Shown here one piece after another: positions 17,872-27,832 of a DNA stretch of 64,000 bases (position 1 is the stretch's first letter; each line of letters opens with the position of its first letter). Made by a program: the position numbers and the translations under genes. The notes beneath the pieces were generated by a model. The model was not told where the DNA came from. It saw only the letters and a program-made list of their open reading frames with translations, and searched no databases. Origin of the DNA: Deltaproteobacteria bacterium (GTDB lineage Bacteria > Desulfobacterota > Desulfuromonadia > Geobacterales > Pseudopelobacteraceae); NCBI GenBank assembly GCA_019162745.1, contig JAFLLC010000029.1, positions 124,001 through 188,000 of the forward strand, written 5' to 3'.

Positions 17872-19264
17872 CTGAAATTTCTTCAGCAAGCTGCTTCTGC
17901 AGCCGGGAAATATTTTTATAAGACTCCTCATGCAGAACGGCCTCAGGTTTGTTCGGGTCCACCGGATACACTGAAAGCCAACTCTCCTTCCGTAAGGCAC
18001 CTTCAAAACCTGCCAAAGCTTCGTTTAACAGCAGATATAAACGATCGTGTACACCGTTGAATTCTCCGGCATCAAATCCCTGCATTTGTATATTCTTCTG
18101 GAGCAGCTGCTCTCCGGTCATGCTGAACTGACGATAATCAAGCCTGCATGTTTCCGGAGTAATCCGTGGCAACAGTAGTGACACGACTCTTGCAGCCTTG
18201 TCGGCAACCAGGGTCCTGGCCGCAGCGAATTCCGGGTCGTTTTCCTGAATGCCATAAAGGGTCGAGCAGAGCATGCTGCTGACACAGTTACCATGCAGGA
18301 AACCCCGGGCGGAACGATCAGACGTTTCAAAATAGAAGCTGCGGTCATTGCTGTGCTCTGCCAGTACAGCGCCGCAGATCAGACAGCGCTCCGTCAGACC
18401 TTCAAGCCGAGCCAGATATGATTCCTTTTTGCCCGCCTCCTTTTCAAGCAGCCAGGTGTGATAAAGGCACGCCCTGGTTTCTTTAGTCGCATCGACGCTT
18501 CTTAAGATGTCACGGGTTATTTCCATAAACTGGCCATGGACTTCGGTGCCGCGGGCATGGGTCAGGATCGGATATATTTTACCATCCGGATTTGTATTCA
18601 GACTCTCGACTTTCGGGCTTTTTGAAATATACGAATCCAGGCAACGATAGCCGAGATTGACTGCAATCGCACGCAGGAGCGTTTTCTGATCCTTGAATAT
18701 CCCCTCAAACTTTATACGCTCGTCGATCAGGCAGGGGATCAGTGCCAGTGATTTCTTGTCGATACCACGCTGGTCGAACAGTGCAAAAATGTTTTTGCAG
18801 TTTTCAAGGCTGGGTAGATCCTTGACCGGAATCAGCACCCGGTCGGCGGCATACAGGGCATTCTGGGTCAGGATGTTAAGATCAGGGCGTGTATCTATGA
18901 TGACGATACCTGAGATGCCGGACTCAGCCAGCATCCGGGTCAGGGTCATCGGCCCTTTGAAGCGTTCGTGGATATCGCCAAGCTCTGATGAAGAACGGAT
19001 AAAGCCGACTCCATACTGCCCGGTCTGGACGACTTCGCTTGCTTTTGCCCCCATCAAAAGAGCATGGACATCGGCAGCATCCCCACTGCGTTTTTTCAGT
19101 TCGAACATCTTGTCAATTGTGAAGTGATTATCAAAGGAGAATATTGTTACCGGCAGATCCTCGCGCATCGCTTTCAGATAGATTGCCAGATTGGTTGCGA
19201 GGGTTGTCTTGCCGACGCCTCCTTTTTCGGAAGAGATAGTTATGGTATAGGGATAGGCATACAT
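17864..19264 (-). CDS. ParA/MinD-like P-loop ATPase with Cys/His-containing C-terminal extension
   Basis: TISSEKGGVGKTTLATNLAIYL deviant Walker A, VIIDTRPDLN; C-terminal CLICGAVLAEH...FLHGNC; start ATG at 19264 preferred. Confidence 0.8.
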   Translation of the reverse strand: MYAYPYTITISSEKGGVGKTTLATNLAIYLKAMREDLPVTIFSFDNHFTIDKMFELKKRSGDAADVHALLMGAKASEVVQTGQYGVGFIRSSSELGDIHERFKGPMTLTRMLAESGISGIVIIDTRPDLNILTQNALYAADRVLIPVKDLPSLENCKNIFALFDQRGIDKKSLALIPCLIDERIKFEGIFKDQKTLLRAIAVNLGYRCLDSYISKSPKVESLNTNPDGKIYPILTHARGTEVHGQFMEITRDILRSVDATKETRACLYHTWLLEKEAGKKESYLARLEGLTERCLICGAVLAEHSNDRSFYFETSDRSARGFLHGNCVSSMLCSTLYGIQENDPEFAAARTLVADKAARVVSLLLPRITPETCRLDYRQFSMTGEQLLQKNIQMQGFDAGEFNGVHDRLYLLLNEALAGFEGALRKESWLSVYPVDPNKPEAVLHEESYKNISRLQKQLAEEISAI

Positions 19265-19477
19265 TAAAAGTGGTACCGCCGTAAAAAATTGAAATTTATT
19301 ATTCTGTATCGGGGAGTCGATACTAGACAATTTGCCGTTGACGGTCAACCGTTTGCTGCGCTGTGCTAAAAATGCTTTAAATTCATTGCATAGCTTGCAT
19401 CCTGAAATAACTTGTTTATAATTGATTCACTCTTTGCCGGATGAACATGGAATATACATTTGAAACAGGGGATGTTT

Positions 19478-20584
19478 ATGGGTTTTATTGATAAGGTGAA
19501 AGGTGAATTGCTGGATATTATTCAGTGGCTGGACGATTCCGATGATACGCTTGTGTACCGTTTTGAACGTTATAACAACGAGATAAAGTATCATGCCAAG
19601 CTGATAGTACGCGAGGGTCAGGTGGCGGTGTTTATAAATGAAGGGCAGCTGGCTGATGTTTTCAAGCCTGGCACCTATACCCTTGAAACGGCAAACCTGC
19701 CGGTTCTGGCAACCTTGCAGGGGTGGAAATATGGTTTTGAAAGCCCTTTCAAGGCGGAAATATATTTTTGCAGTACCCGTCAATTTACAAACATGAAGTG
19801 GGGTACACCTGGTCCTTGTACCATGCGCGATCCGGAGTTTGGAGCGGTACGGGTCACGGCTTATGGGCTGTATTCTATCAAAATAAAGACTCCTGAACTT
19901 TTTATCCGTGAAGTCGTCGGCACCGACGGCACCTTTTCAACAGGATCAATTGAAGATAATCTGCGCGGCAAGATCGGCACCCGTATCAAGGAGGTAATGC
20001 CTGAAACCGGCATCCCGATCATCGACCTCGAAAGCAAGGTGGTCCAACTGGGTGAAACGCTCAAAAGCAGGATAGTTCCGGCTTTTGAAAAGCTCGGCCT
20101 CGATCTGGTTGAGGTACAGGTTCAGGATATCGGCTTGCCGGAGGAGGTTGAGAAAGCCATAGACAAAGCCGGCGCCATGCGGGCTATTGGTGATATGCAG
20201 AGTTATACCCAATATGAAACCGCCAGCGCGATTCGTGATGCGGCTAATAATCCGGGCGGACTGGCTGCAGCTGGTGTAGGCGTCGGAATGGGGTTTGGCA
20301 TGGGAGGGCAGATAGCCGGCGCCATGGCTGGCAATACCCTCCCGGGCGGCTTGCCGCTTCCGCCGCCATTACCCGGTCACGTGCAGTTTTATGTTGCTCT
20401 GGCCGGTCGGCAGTCAGGCCCATACGACCTGGTCGCCATGAAGCAGATGGCACAGTCAGGACAGTTGACGCGCGAATCACTTGTCTGGAAGCAGGGGCTC
20501 ACCTCCTGGATTACTGCCGGTCAGCAGCACGAGCTGGATCTGCTGTTTGGATCTGTGCCACCTCCGCTTCCGTCAGCGGGTTAA
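19478..20584 (+). CDS. SPFH-domain protein with C-terminal GYF_2-like domain
   Basis: SPFH-like core (KYHAKLIVREGQVAVFINEGQLADVFKPGTYTL); C-term QFYVALAGRQSGPYDLVAMKQMAQSGQLTRESLVWKQGLTSWITA. Confidence 0.82.
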   Translation: MGFIDKVKGELLDIIQWLDDSDDTLVYRFERYNNEIKYHAKLIVREGQVAVFINEGQLADVFKPGTYTLETANLPVLATLQGWKYGFESPFKAEIYFCSTRQFTNMKWGTPGPCTMRDPEFGAVRVTAYGLYSIKIKTPELFIREVVGTDGTFSTGSIEDNLRGKIGTRIKEVMPETGIPIIDLESKVVQLGETLKSRIVPAFEKLGLDLVEVQVQDIGLPEEVEKAIDKAGAMRAIGDMQSYTQYETASAIRDAANNPGGLAAAGVGVGMGFGMGGQIAGAMAGNTLPGGLPLPPPLPGHVQFYVALAGRQSGPYDLVAMKQMAQSGQLTRESLVWKQGLTSWITAGQQHELDLLFGSVPPPLPSAG

Positions 20585-20624
20585 AGGCGCACTGAATCGT
20601 ACTTGCAATAAACAGGAGAATTTG

Positions 20625-21818
20625 ATGCGTCTTACACCTGCAATAGAGCTTGAATACCGTTGCAAAAAACTTCAGGAGGAGATGATAACGGACTCACTGG
20701 ATGCGGTCATAATCGTCCAGAATGCTGATCTCTTTTATTTTACCGGTACCGTACAGAGAGGGAATCTGTATGTTCCGGCCTCCGGTCAGCCGCTCTTCAT
20801 GGTTCGCAAGGATGCCGGGCGGGCCAGGATGGAGTCCGGCCTCAAGGAAGTGATGCCCTTCAACTCTATGAAGGATATTCCCGACATTCTAATCCGTTAC
20901 GGATACGCAGAGCCAAAACGGATCGGATTGGAGTTGGATATTCTTCCGGTAAACTTTTATGAACGTTACCGTGCTATTTACCCGAATGCCGATTTTTCTG
21001 ATGCAACACCGTTGATTCGCAAAGTAAGGATGATTAAATCTCATTATGAGATTCACCTTATGCAGGACGCTGCTGATCAGGTCGATCGGGTATATAATCG
21101 TGCCGGCGAAATTATCCGCGTTGGCATGACCGATCTGGAGGTAGCAGCAGATCTGGAGTTTACAGCAAGAAAAGATGGTCATCAGGGGTTTGTAAGGATG
21201 CGCGGTTTTAATTCCGAACTCTTTTATGCTCAAATATTTTCCGGAACTGACAGCGCCGTTCCTGCCTATTCAGATACACCGCTGGGAGGGATGGGGCTTA
21301 ATCCTTCTTTCGGTCAGGGCGCCGGTCTGAAGCGTATTGAACCTCATGAACCGGTCATTATCGATTTTGCCGGATGCGTGGACGGGTATTTAATCGATCA
21401 GACCCGTGTGTTTTCAGTCGGAGAACCGTCTGACCGATTGCGGAGAGGGTATGATGACATGCTGAAGATTCAGGAATTAATGATGAGTAGAGCAGACGTT
21501 GGCATGAGCTGGGGTGCGCTGTATGATACCTGTTTCAAGTGTGCTGTTGAGATGGGTTATGCCGACAGCTTCATGGGGGCAAAGGGGGCGCAGGTTTCAT
21601 TTATCGGACATGGGCTTGGAGTAGAAATTGATGAATACCCGTTTATAGCCCGTGGTTTCAATAATATGACTCTGCAAGTCGGGATGGTGTTTGCTTTTGA
21701 GCCGAAAGTCGTCTTTCCGGGCGAAGGCGCAGTCGGCATTGAAAATACGTTTTATTTGAGTAATGAAGGGCTTAAGCGCCTTACACACTCCAGTGATGAC
21801 ATGATAATTCTGAGTTAA
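20625..21818 (+). CDS. M24 family Xaa-Pro aminopeptidase
   Basis: Creatinase N-domain + M24: VIIDFAGCVDGYLIDQTRVF, FIGHGLGVEIDEYPFI, MVFAFEPKVVFPGEGAVGIENTFYL. Confidence 0.88.
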   Translation: MRLTPAIELEYRCKKLQEEMITDSLDAVIIVQNADLFYFTGTVQRGNLYVPASGQPLFMVRKDAGRARMESGLKEVMPFNSMKDIPDILIRYGYAEPKRIGLELDILPVNFYERYRAIYPNADFSDATPLIRKVRMIKSHYEIHLMQDAADQVDRVYNRAGEIIRVGMTDLEVAADLEFTARKDGHQGFVRMRGFNSELFYAQIFSGTDSAVPAYSDTPLGGMGLNPSFGQGAGLKRIEPHEPVIIDFAGCVDGYLIDQTRVFSVGEPSDRLRRGYDDMLKIQELMMSRADVGMSWGALYDTCFKCAVEMGYADSFMGAKGAQVSFIGHGLGVEIDEYPFIARGFNNMTLQVGMVFAFEPKVVFPGEGAVGIENTFYLSNEGLKRLTHSSDDMIILS

Positions 21819-21849
21819 ATCCTCCGTGAAAATTTTTTGTTGCATTTTA

Positions 21850-21889
21850 TGTATACGGTCTAGTATAACAGTCGTGCAAATTGTATACA
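21850..21889. promoter_or_regulatory. Cluster of TGTATAC half-sites upstream of citrate synthase (candidate operator)
   Basis: TGTATAC (21850-21856), GTATAACA (21863-21870), perfect palindrome TGTATACA (21882-21889), ~115-155 nt upstream of the start codon. Confidence 0.4.
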
Positions 21890-22003
21890 GTATGCTGAAA
21901 ATGAGTCCTGTTTCTCCCCGTAAGAGATGATGTATGTAGGCAGAAAGCGGAAAAAGCTTTTTATCCGGGTTCACCCCCACACCACGAAAAGGAGAGTAAA
22001 ACC

Positions 22004-23326
22004 ATGGCCCTGAAAGACACACTCAAGCTGAAGATCGAGGAACACCGTCCCCGTACAACAAAGCTCGTCAAAGAATTCGGTCAAGTCGTTATCGACAAGG
22101 TAACTATCGATCAGTGCATCGGTGGTGCCCGTGATATCCGTTCGCTCGTAACGGATATCTCCTATCTGGATCCGCAGGAAGGGATCCGTTTCCGTGGTAT
22201 GACCATCCCTGAGACCTTTGCTGCGCTGCCCAAGGCTGCCGGCTCTACCTACCCGACCGTTGAATCCTTCTGGTACCTTCTTCTTACCGGTGACGTCCCT
22301 ACTGATGCGCAGGTTACCGAAGTCGTTGCCGAGTGGAAAGTACGTCAGGTTGTTCCACAGTATGTATTTGATGCTGTTCGTGCTCTGCCGAAAGACAGTC
22401 ACCCAATGGTCATGCTTTCTGTTGCCATGCTGGCACTACAGAAAGACTCCAAGTTTGCCGGCTTCTATAACTCAGGCAAATTCAACAAGATGGTTGCATG
22501 GGAATATGTCTATGAAGATGCCTGTGATATTGTTGCCCGTATCCCAATCATCGCCGCCTTTATTTACAACCTGAAGTATCGCAACGATGTACAGGTCGCT
22601 ATCGACCCGACACTCGACATGGGTGCTAACTTTGCCCATATGATCGGCCAGAAAGAGGAGTACAAGGACGTTGCCCGTATGTACTTCATTCTGCACTCCG
22701 ACCACGAGTCCGGCAACGTTTCGGCTCACACAACACACCTTGTTCATTCAGCACTGTCAGATCCTTACTATTCTTACGCCGCCGGTTTGTGCGGCCTGGC
22801 CGGTCCGCTGCACGGCCTCGCCAATCAGGAAGTTCTTGACTGGACTCTCAAGTTCCAGGAAAAATACTGCAAAGGTGTCGAGCCGACTCCGGAGCTTATC
22901 AAAGCTGCACTCTGGGATACACTCAATGCCGGTCAGGTTATTCCCGGTTACGGTCACGCAGTTCTGCGTAAGACCGACCCTCGCTACATGTCACAGCGTG
23001 AATTCTGCCAGAATACTGAGGGCCTCAAAGATTACCCGCTGTTCAAAGTTATCTCCATGATCTTCGAAGTTGCTCCTGGCGTTCTCACTGAGCATGGCAA
23101 AACCAAAAACCCATGGCCAAACGTTGACGCACAGTCCGGCGTTATCCAGATGTACTTTGGTCTGACCGAGTTTGAATTCTACACCGTTCTGTTCGGTGTA
23201 GGTCGCGCTCTTGGCTGCATGGCCAACATTACTTGGGACCGTGGCCTCGGCTACGCTCTTGAGCGTCCTAAGTCTGTTACCACTGCAATGCTCGAGAAAT
23301 GGGCTGCTGCAGGTGGTCGTGAATAG
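22004..23326 (+). CDS. gltA: Citrate synthase, eukaryote-like type
   Basis: GGARDIRSLVTDISYLDPQEGIRFRG, AAGLCGLAGPLHGLANQEV, PGYGHAVLRKTDPRY; similar to mitochondrial-type and Geobacteraceae citrate synthases. Confidence 0.95.
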   Translation: MALKDTLKLKIEEHRPRTTKLVKEFGQVVIDKVTIDQCIGGARDIRSLVTDISYLDPQEGIRFRGMTIPETFAALPKAAGSTYPTVESFWYLLLTGDVPTDAQVTEVVAEWKVRQVVPQYVFDAVRALPKDSHPMVMLSVAMLALQKDSKFAGFYNSGKFNKMVAWEYVYEDACDIVARIPIIAAFIYNLKYRNDVQVAIDPTLDMGANFAHMIGQKEEYKDVARMYFILHSDHESGNVSAHTTHLVHSALSDPYYSYAAGLCGLAGPLHGLANQEVLDWTLKFQEKYCKGVEPTPELIKAALWDTLNAGQVIPGYGHAVLRKTDPRYMSQREFCQNTEGLKDYPLFKVISMIFEVAPGVLTEHGKTKNPWPNVDAQSGVIQMYFGLTEFEFYTVLFGVGRALGCMANITWDRGLGYALERPKSVTTAMLEKWAAAGGRE

Positions 23327-23357
23327 TAGAAAATCAGATTTATATTAAATGCATCTA

Positions 23358-23393
23358 GAAAGGGGACACAGAAATGTGTCCCCTTTCTATTTT
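23358..23393 (+). terminator. Rho-independent terminator after citrate synthase
   Basis: GAAAGGGGACACA-gaaa-TGTGTCCCCTTTC followed by tattttt. Confidence 0.85.
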
Positions 23394-23488
23394 TGTGCCG
23401 GTATATTAATTTTCCTGCTTGCAAAAAAAATATGTACGGTATAAAAGACAATATCAGTCGTGTTTAAATTTATAAATCAGGGGGAATA

Positions 23489-24067
23489 ATGTCAGCTTCA
23501 ATCAAGGGGACAAAAACAGAGCAGAATCTGCTCAAATCGTTTGCCGGTGAGAGTCAGGCGCGTAACCGCTATACATATGCTGCCGGTGTGGCTAAAAAAG
23601 AAGGTTTTGTTCAGATAGCCGATATTTTTGAGGAAACGGCTAATCAGGAGAAGGAACACGCCAAACGCTTTTTCAAATTTCTGGAGGGAGGAGAACTGGA
23701 AATCACCGCCACTTTCCCGGCCGGGAAAATAGGCACTACCGCAGAGAACCTGCTCGAGGCCGCAAACGGTGAACATGAGGAGCACGCGCTGCTCTATCCG
23801 GGTTTTGCTGCGATAGCCAAAGAAGAGGGGTTTCCGGCAATTGCCGCTGCATGGATTGCAATATCGGTATCCGAAAAACAACATGAAAAACGTTATCGCG
23901 AACTTTTGGCAAATATCGAAGCCGGCCGTGTATTTTCCCGGGATGGCGACGTTGTCTGGCGTTGCCGCAACTGCGGGTATCTCCATACCGGCAAGGAGGC
24001 GCCAGAACTTTGTGCCGCCTGCATACATCCTAAAGCGCATTTTGAATTGCTGGGTGAAAACTGGTAA
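23489..24067 (+). CDS. rbr: Rubrerythrin
   Basis: Ferritin-like EExxH helices ([37 protein letters not shown]) and C-terminal rubredoxin-like [20 protein letters not shown]. Confidence 0.95.
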   Translation: MSASIKGTKTEQNLLKSFAGESQARNRYTYAAGVAKKEGFVQIADIFEETANQEKEHAKRFFKFLEGGELEITATFPAGKIGTTAENLLEAANGEHEEHALLYPGFAAIAKEEGFPAIAAAWIAISVSEKQHEKRYRELLANIEAGRVFSRDGDVVWRCRNCGYLHTGKEAPELCAACIHPKAHFELLGENW

Positions 24068-24135
24068 ATACCAGAGCCCTGTTTTCCTTTAAGGAATTTA
24101 CAGGAGCTACTATCTACGTAAAAGGAGAAAATACT

Positions 24136-24516
24136 ATGGCAAAATTACTTGAAGTTTACAAATGTGAGTTGTGCGGCAATATTGTTGAGGTTGTTCATGG
24201 GGGGGAGGGCGATCTTTCCTGCTGCGGGCAGGAAATGAAGCTGATGTCGGAAAACACCGTTGACGCAGCCAAAGAGAAGCATGTCCCGGTGATTGAAGTG
24301 GGCGACGGTTTTGTAAAAGTGACAATCGGTTCTGTTGCGCATCCGATGGAAGAGAAGCATTATATCGAGTGGATTGAGCTGCTTGCCGATGGCGTGGCGT
24401 ATCGCCAGTTCCTCAAGCCGGGGGATGCACCGACCGCTACATTTAATGTCACAGCCAAAAATATTACCGTCCGTGAATTCTGCAACCTGCACGGACTTTG
24501 GACTGCACAGGGCTGA
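24136..24516 (+). CDS. dfx: Desulfoferrodoxin (superoxide reductase)
   Basis: Dx domain [12 protein letters not shown]...[11 protein letters not shown] site [23 protein letters not shown]. Confidence 0.95.
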   Translation: MAKLLEVYKCELCGNIVEVVHGGEGDLSCCGQEMKLMSENTVDAAKEKHVPVIEVGDGFVKVTIGSVAHPMEEKHYIEWIELLADGVAYRQFLKPGDAPTATFNVTAKNITVREFCNLHGLWTAQG

Positions 24517-24537
24517 TCTGCAATAAATCATTATTTG

Positions 24538-24568
24538 CAGCGGGAGCCTGGAAACGGGTTCCCGCTGA
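24538..24568 (+). terminator. Hairpin after desulfoferrodoxin (possible weak terminator)
   Basis: CAGCGGGAgCC...GGgTTCCCGCTG stem; no strong T tract. Confidence 0.4.
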
Positions 24569-24603
24569 TTGTCTGCTGAGTTCTTTACACATTTCCCCTG
24601 CTC

Positions 24604-25767
24604 ATGTATTATCCTCCAGTGAAACGTATTTTATCCTTCTACATAATTCGTGAAATTTCCTCACTCTTCCTGCTTGGTATTGCCGTTTTCACATTGGTTC
24701 TGCTGATGGGGCGCCTGATCAAGCTGACTGATCTTGTCGTGTCATATGGTGTCCCGCTGGCGGATGTCGGCATGATGATCATCTATCTTGTTCCGTCATT
24801 TCTGGTATATACGATTCCAATGGCCTTTTTGCTGGCTGTGCTTCTGGCGTTTGGCCGGCTTTCGGCCGATAACGAGATTATTATCATCAAGGCCAGCGGC
24901 ATGAGTCTTAGTCAGGTGATGCCGCCGGTGATTTTCTGTGCAACTGTTGCCGTGCTGCTGGCGCTGGGCGCAAGCACTATCGGCGTGCCGTGGGGCAACA
25001 GCGCTTTCAAGGAGCAGAGTTTACAGGCACTGAAGCGGAATATTTCCGCAACCATTCGAGAAAAAACATTCTGGGATGATATTCCGGGTGTCGTAATGTA
25101 TACCGACCGGTATGAAGAACAGAGCCAAACATTGAAAGGGGTTCTTATCCACGATGGCCGCAATCCTGATCGACCCATGACAATATTTGCGCAGGACGGA
25201 GTCGTTACGGCGGCGCCAGACAGTCAGGCACTGCTGCTCTCCCTGCATGATGGCTCCATTCATATGGCTGGCGCCGACGGTCTCTACCGGTTGGTTCATT
25301 TTGGTGAATACAGTATGACGGTTGGCGAAAATGGGAGCAGCAGCGAAATAACCCGGAATGAGTCTGATATGTGGCTGTCTGAGTTGCAGCGCCGGATTAA
25401 AGATCCTGTCACATCTGCCATTGACCGCCTGAAAATATCGGCAGAGCTTCACAGCCGTTTTACCTTTCCATTCGCTTCACTGGTTTTCGCAATCCTTGCC
25501 GTTCCTCTGGGGATGCAGAATCGCCGCTCGGGTAAATCTGGCGGTTTTACCGTCAGCCTTTCAGTTATACTCGCCTACTACGTTCTGATGTCAGTCGCGC
25601 GGACGCTGGCGGAGAAAGGTGTTGTTCCCCCTGCCGTCGGACTCTGGATTCCCAATCTGATTTTCTTATGCCTTGGTGTGTTTTTTTTACGAATGGCATC
25701 ACTGGAAAAGAGAATCCCTACTTTACCGCTGCGAAGATTTATGGATTATTTCAGGAGAACCACCTGA
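24604..25767 (+). CDS. lptF: LPS export permease LptF
   Basis: LptF/G family: ILSFYIIREISSLFLLGIAVFT..., paired with lptG. Confidence 0.9.
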   Translation: MYYPPVKRILSFYIIREISSLFLLGIAVFTLVLLMGRLIKLTDLVVSYGVPLADVGMMIIYLVPSFLVYTIPMAFLLAVLLAFGRLSADNEIIIIKASGMSLSQVMPPVIFCATVAVLLALGASTIGVPWGNSAFKEQSLQALKRNISATIREKTFWDDIPGVVMYTDRYEEQSQTLKGVLIHDGRNPDRPMTIFAQDGVVTAAPDSQALLLSLHDGSIHMAGADGLYRLVHFGEYSMTVGENGSSSEITRNESDMWLSELQRRIKDPVTSAIDRLKISAELHSRFTFPFASLVFAILAVPLGMQNRRSGKSGGFTVSLSVILAYYVLMSVARTLAEKGVVPPAVGLWIPNLIFLCLGVFFLRMASLEKRIPTLPLRRFMDYFRRTT

Positions 25768-25768
25768 T

Positions 25769-26848
25769 ATGGGCATAATCAACCGTTATATCGCCCAGAC
25801 CTGGCTGCGCCTGCTGATGCTCTGTATCAGCGGTTTTGTCGGGATCTATCTGGTAATTGATCTGATTGAGAAAATCCCCCGTTTTATGCGCGCCGGGGGG
25901 AATGCCGGCGATATGCTGCAGTACTTTATCTGGAAGCTTCCTGAAATGATCAGTCGTACCGCGACGTTCTCCGTTCTTATGGCTACATTGCTGACGCTCG
26001 GGGTACTTTCCCGCGACAGCGAAATTATTGCGCTGCGCAGTTGTGGAATCAGCCTGCTAAGAATTTCTCTGCCGATGCTGACGCTCGGGCTTTTTGTCAG
26101 CATTTTGTTGTTGATCAACACCGAATTGATATTGCCGTATAGTTATGCGCATACAGAACAGATCGAGAATGTAAAGATCAAGAAAAAAAGTGATCGTATA
26201 ACGTTCAAACGCAACAATATCTGGTTTCGCTCCAAGTCGATGATCCTGCAGGCACGACTGTTTGAACCTAAAACAAGTACCTTGAGCGGAGTCGTAGTCT
26301 GGAACGTAGACAGCTTCATGAATCCGGTCAGCAGGATTGACGCTGCTGCGGCGCTCTACCGGGAAGGGCGCTGGACCTTGAATTCCACCACGCTGAGAAA
26401 TTTCGAGAGTGCCGCCGGGTATGCGCCGCACTCAGCACAAACTATAGAGCTGGATCTCAAACTTAAAATTGGAGACTTGCAGGTACTGGAAAATGATGCC
26501 GACAATATGAGTATCCGCACGTTGAAGGAGTATGCTGAAAATCTGAGGAGCGGCGGCTATCAAGCCTATCGCTATCTGACGCTGATGCACGCCAAGATTG
26601 CGTCTCCCTTTGCGGCCCTGGTAATGGTGCTTCTTGGGATCCCGTTTGCTCTGAAAAACAACCGCTCCGGCGGTATCGCCATGAGAATCGGTACAAGCAT
26701 CGGAATCGGTTTTGTCTATTTTGTTGTCAACGCCGTGCTGCTCTCATATGGCCGTAACGGCGTTTTGACCCCGGTTGTCGCGGCCTGGGGAGCTAATTTT
26801 ATTTTTTTGTTGAGCGGAATCTGGCTTTCGATGACGGTTAAAGGGTAA
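25769..26848 (+). CDS. lptG: LPS export permease LptG
   Basis: MGIINRYIAQTWLRLL...; second LptF/G family member; ATG 25769 start. Confidence 0.9.
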   Translation: MGIINRYIAQTWLRLLMLCISGFVGIYLVIDLIEKIPRFMRAGGNAGDMLQYFIWKLPEMISRTATFSVLMATLLTLGVLSRDSEIIALRSCGISLLRISLPMLTLGLFVSILLLINTELILPYSYAHTEQIENVKIKKKSDRITFKRNNIWFRSKSMILQARLFEPKTSTLSGVVVWNVDSFMNPVSRIDAAAALYREGRWTLNSTTLRNFESAAGYAPHSAQTIELDLKLKIGDLQVLENDADNMSIRTLKEYAENLRSGGYQAYRYLTLMHAKIASPFAALVMVLLGIPFALKNNRSGGIAMRIGTSIGIGFVYFVVNAVLLSYGRNGVLTPVVAAWGANFIFLLSGIWLSMTVKG

Positions 26849-26883
26849 TACCGAAGGACACCTCAATAATGTGGAGGGGACAC

Positions 26884-27807
26884 ATGCTGCTGATATACTT
26901 ACGAACAGTCATTTTTGTATTCTGTTTTGGTCTGGCGAGCGTAGCGACTGCTGCAGAACATCCGAAGCAGACAAAAAACGGGAGTACCTTAAAACCTGTT
27001 TCTTCGGCAATGCCGGTCATTATTCTCAGTATCATTCCGGCGCAGGCCGAACCGGGTGCAAAGGTGATGCTGTCCGGAAACGGCTTCGGGGAAAGCGCCT
27101 CTGTTTTTCTGGGGAGCGTCGAAATCCCTGCCCGGACCACCGGGACCAAGTATGCTGAATTCAATCTGCCGCCAAAACTGGCGCCGGGCCTGTACGCACT
27201 TTATCTGAAACGCTCCGACGGCACGACCGGCAGATCCTATAATTTTACGGTCCTCCCGCTGCGTCCCGTACTGAGCTCTCTGCAGCCGTCCCGTATCAGC
27301 TCCTGTGCTGCAGGCAAGGAGCGCGAAGTGATTGCCCGTGGCAGTAATTTTGGCAGTACTTCGATGCTTTTCTTTAACGGGGCTGCGATCGCCAGCACAC
27401 TTGTTTCGCCGGAATCCCTCTCTTTCATTGTACCGGCTGTGCCGGGGGGACTTCACCAGGTGCTGGTTAAAAACTCTCCCGAAAACGGTTCGGTGCCGCT
27501 GACTCTGGTCGTCGAAACCAGACCGGAAATTGATCAGGTCACAGTCGGAAACGAGCACGTCAACTTATATGAACTGATTATCACCGGAAGGAACTTCAAC
27601 CAAAGCTCTTCATTGTATGTGGATGGCATCCAGATCGGCGGACGCGGCGGGCAGGATATTGCTGAACGGGAAAAGCTTATCTATGTTGACTGCACCAAAT
27701 TGATCTACCAGCGGCACCCATACTCTCCTGTCAATAAGGATTTCCGTATTCAGGTTGTCAATCCCGGAGGAGAAGCTAGTCAGGTTGTCACCGTAACGGC
27801 CCCCTGA
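26884..27807 (+). CDS. Exported IPT/TIG (Ig-like) repeat protein
   Basis: Signal peptide; repeated IPT/TIG-type segments (IPAQAEPGAKVMLSGNGFGES..., LQPSRISSCAAGKEREVIARGSNFGS...). Confidence 0.72.
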   Translation: MLLIYLRTVIFVFCFGLASVATAAEHPKQTKNGSTLKPVSSAMPVIILSIIPAQAEPGAKVMLSGNGFGESASVFLGSVEIPARTTGTKYAEFNLPPKLAPGLYALYLKRSDGTTGRSYNFTVLPLRPVLSSLQPSRISSCAAGKEREVIARGSNFGSTSMLFFNGAAIASTLVSPESLSFIVPAVPGGLHQVLVKNSPENGSVPLTLVVETRPEIDQVTVGNEHVNLYELIITGRNFNQSSSLYVDGIQIGGRGGQDIAEREKLIYVDCTKLIYQRHPYSPVNKDFRIQVVNPGGEASQVVTVTAP

Positions 27808-27832
27808 TTTTAGTGCAAACTCACTAACTATC

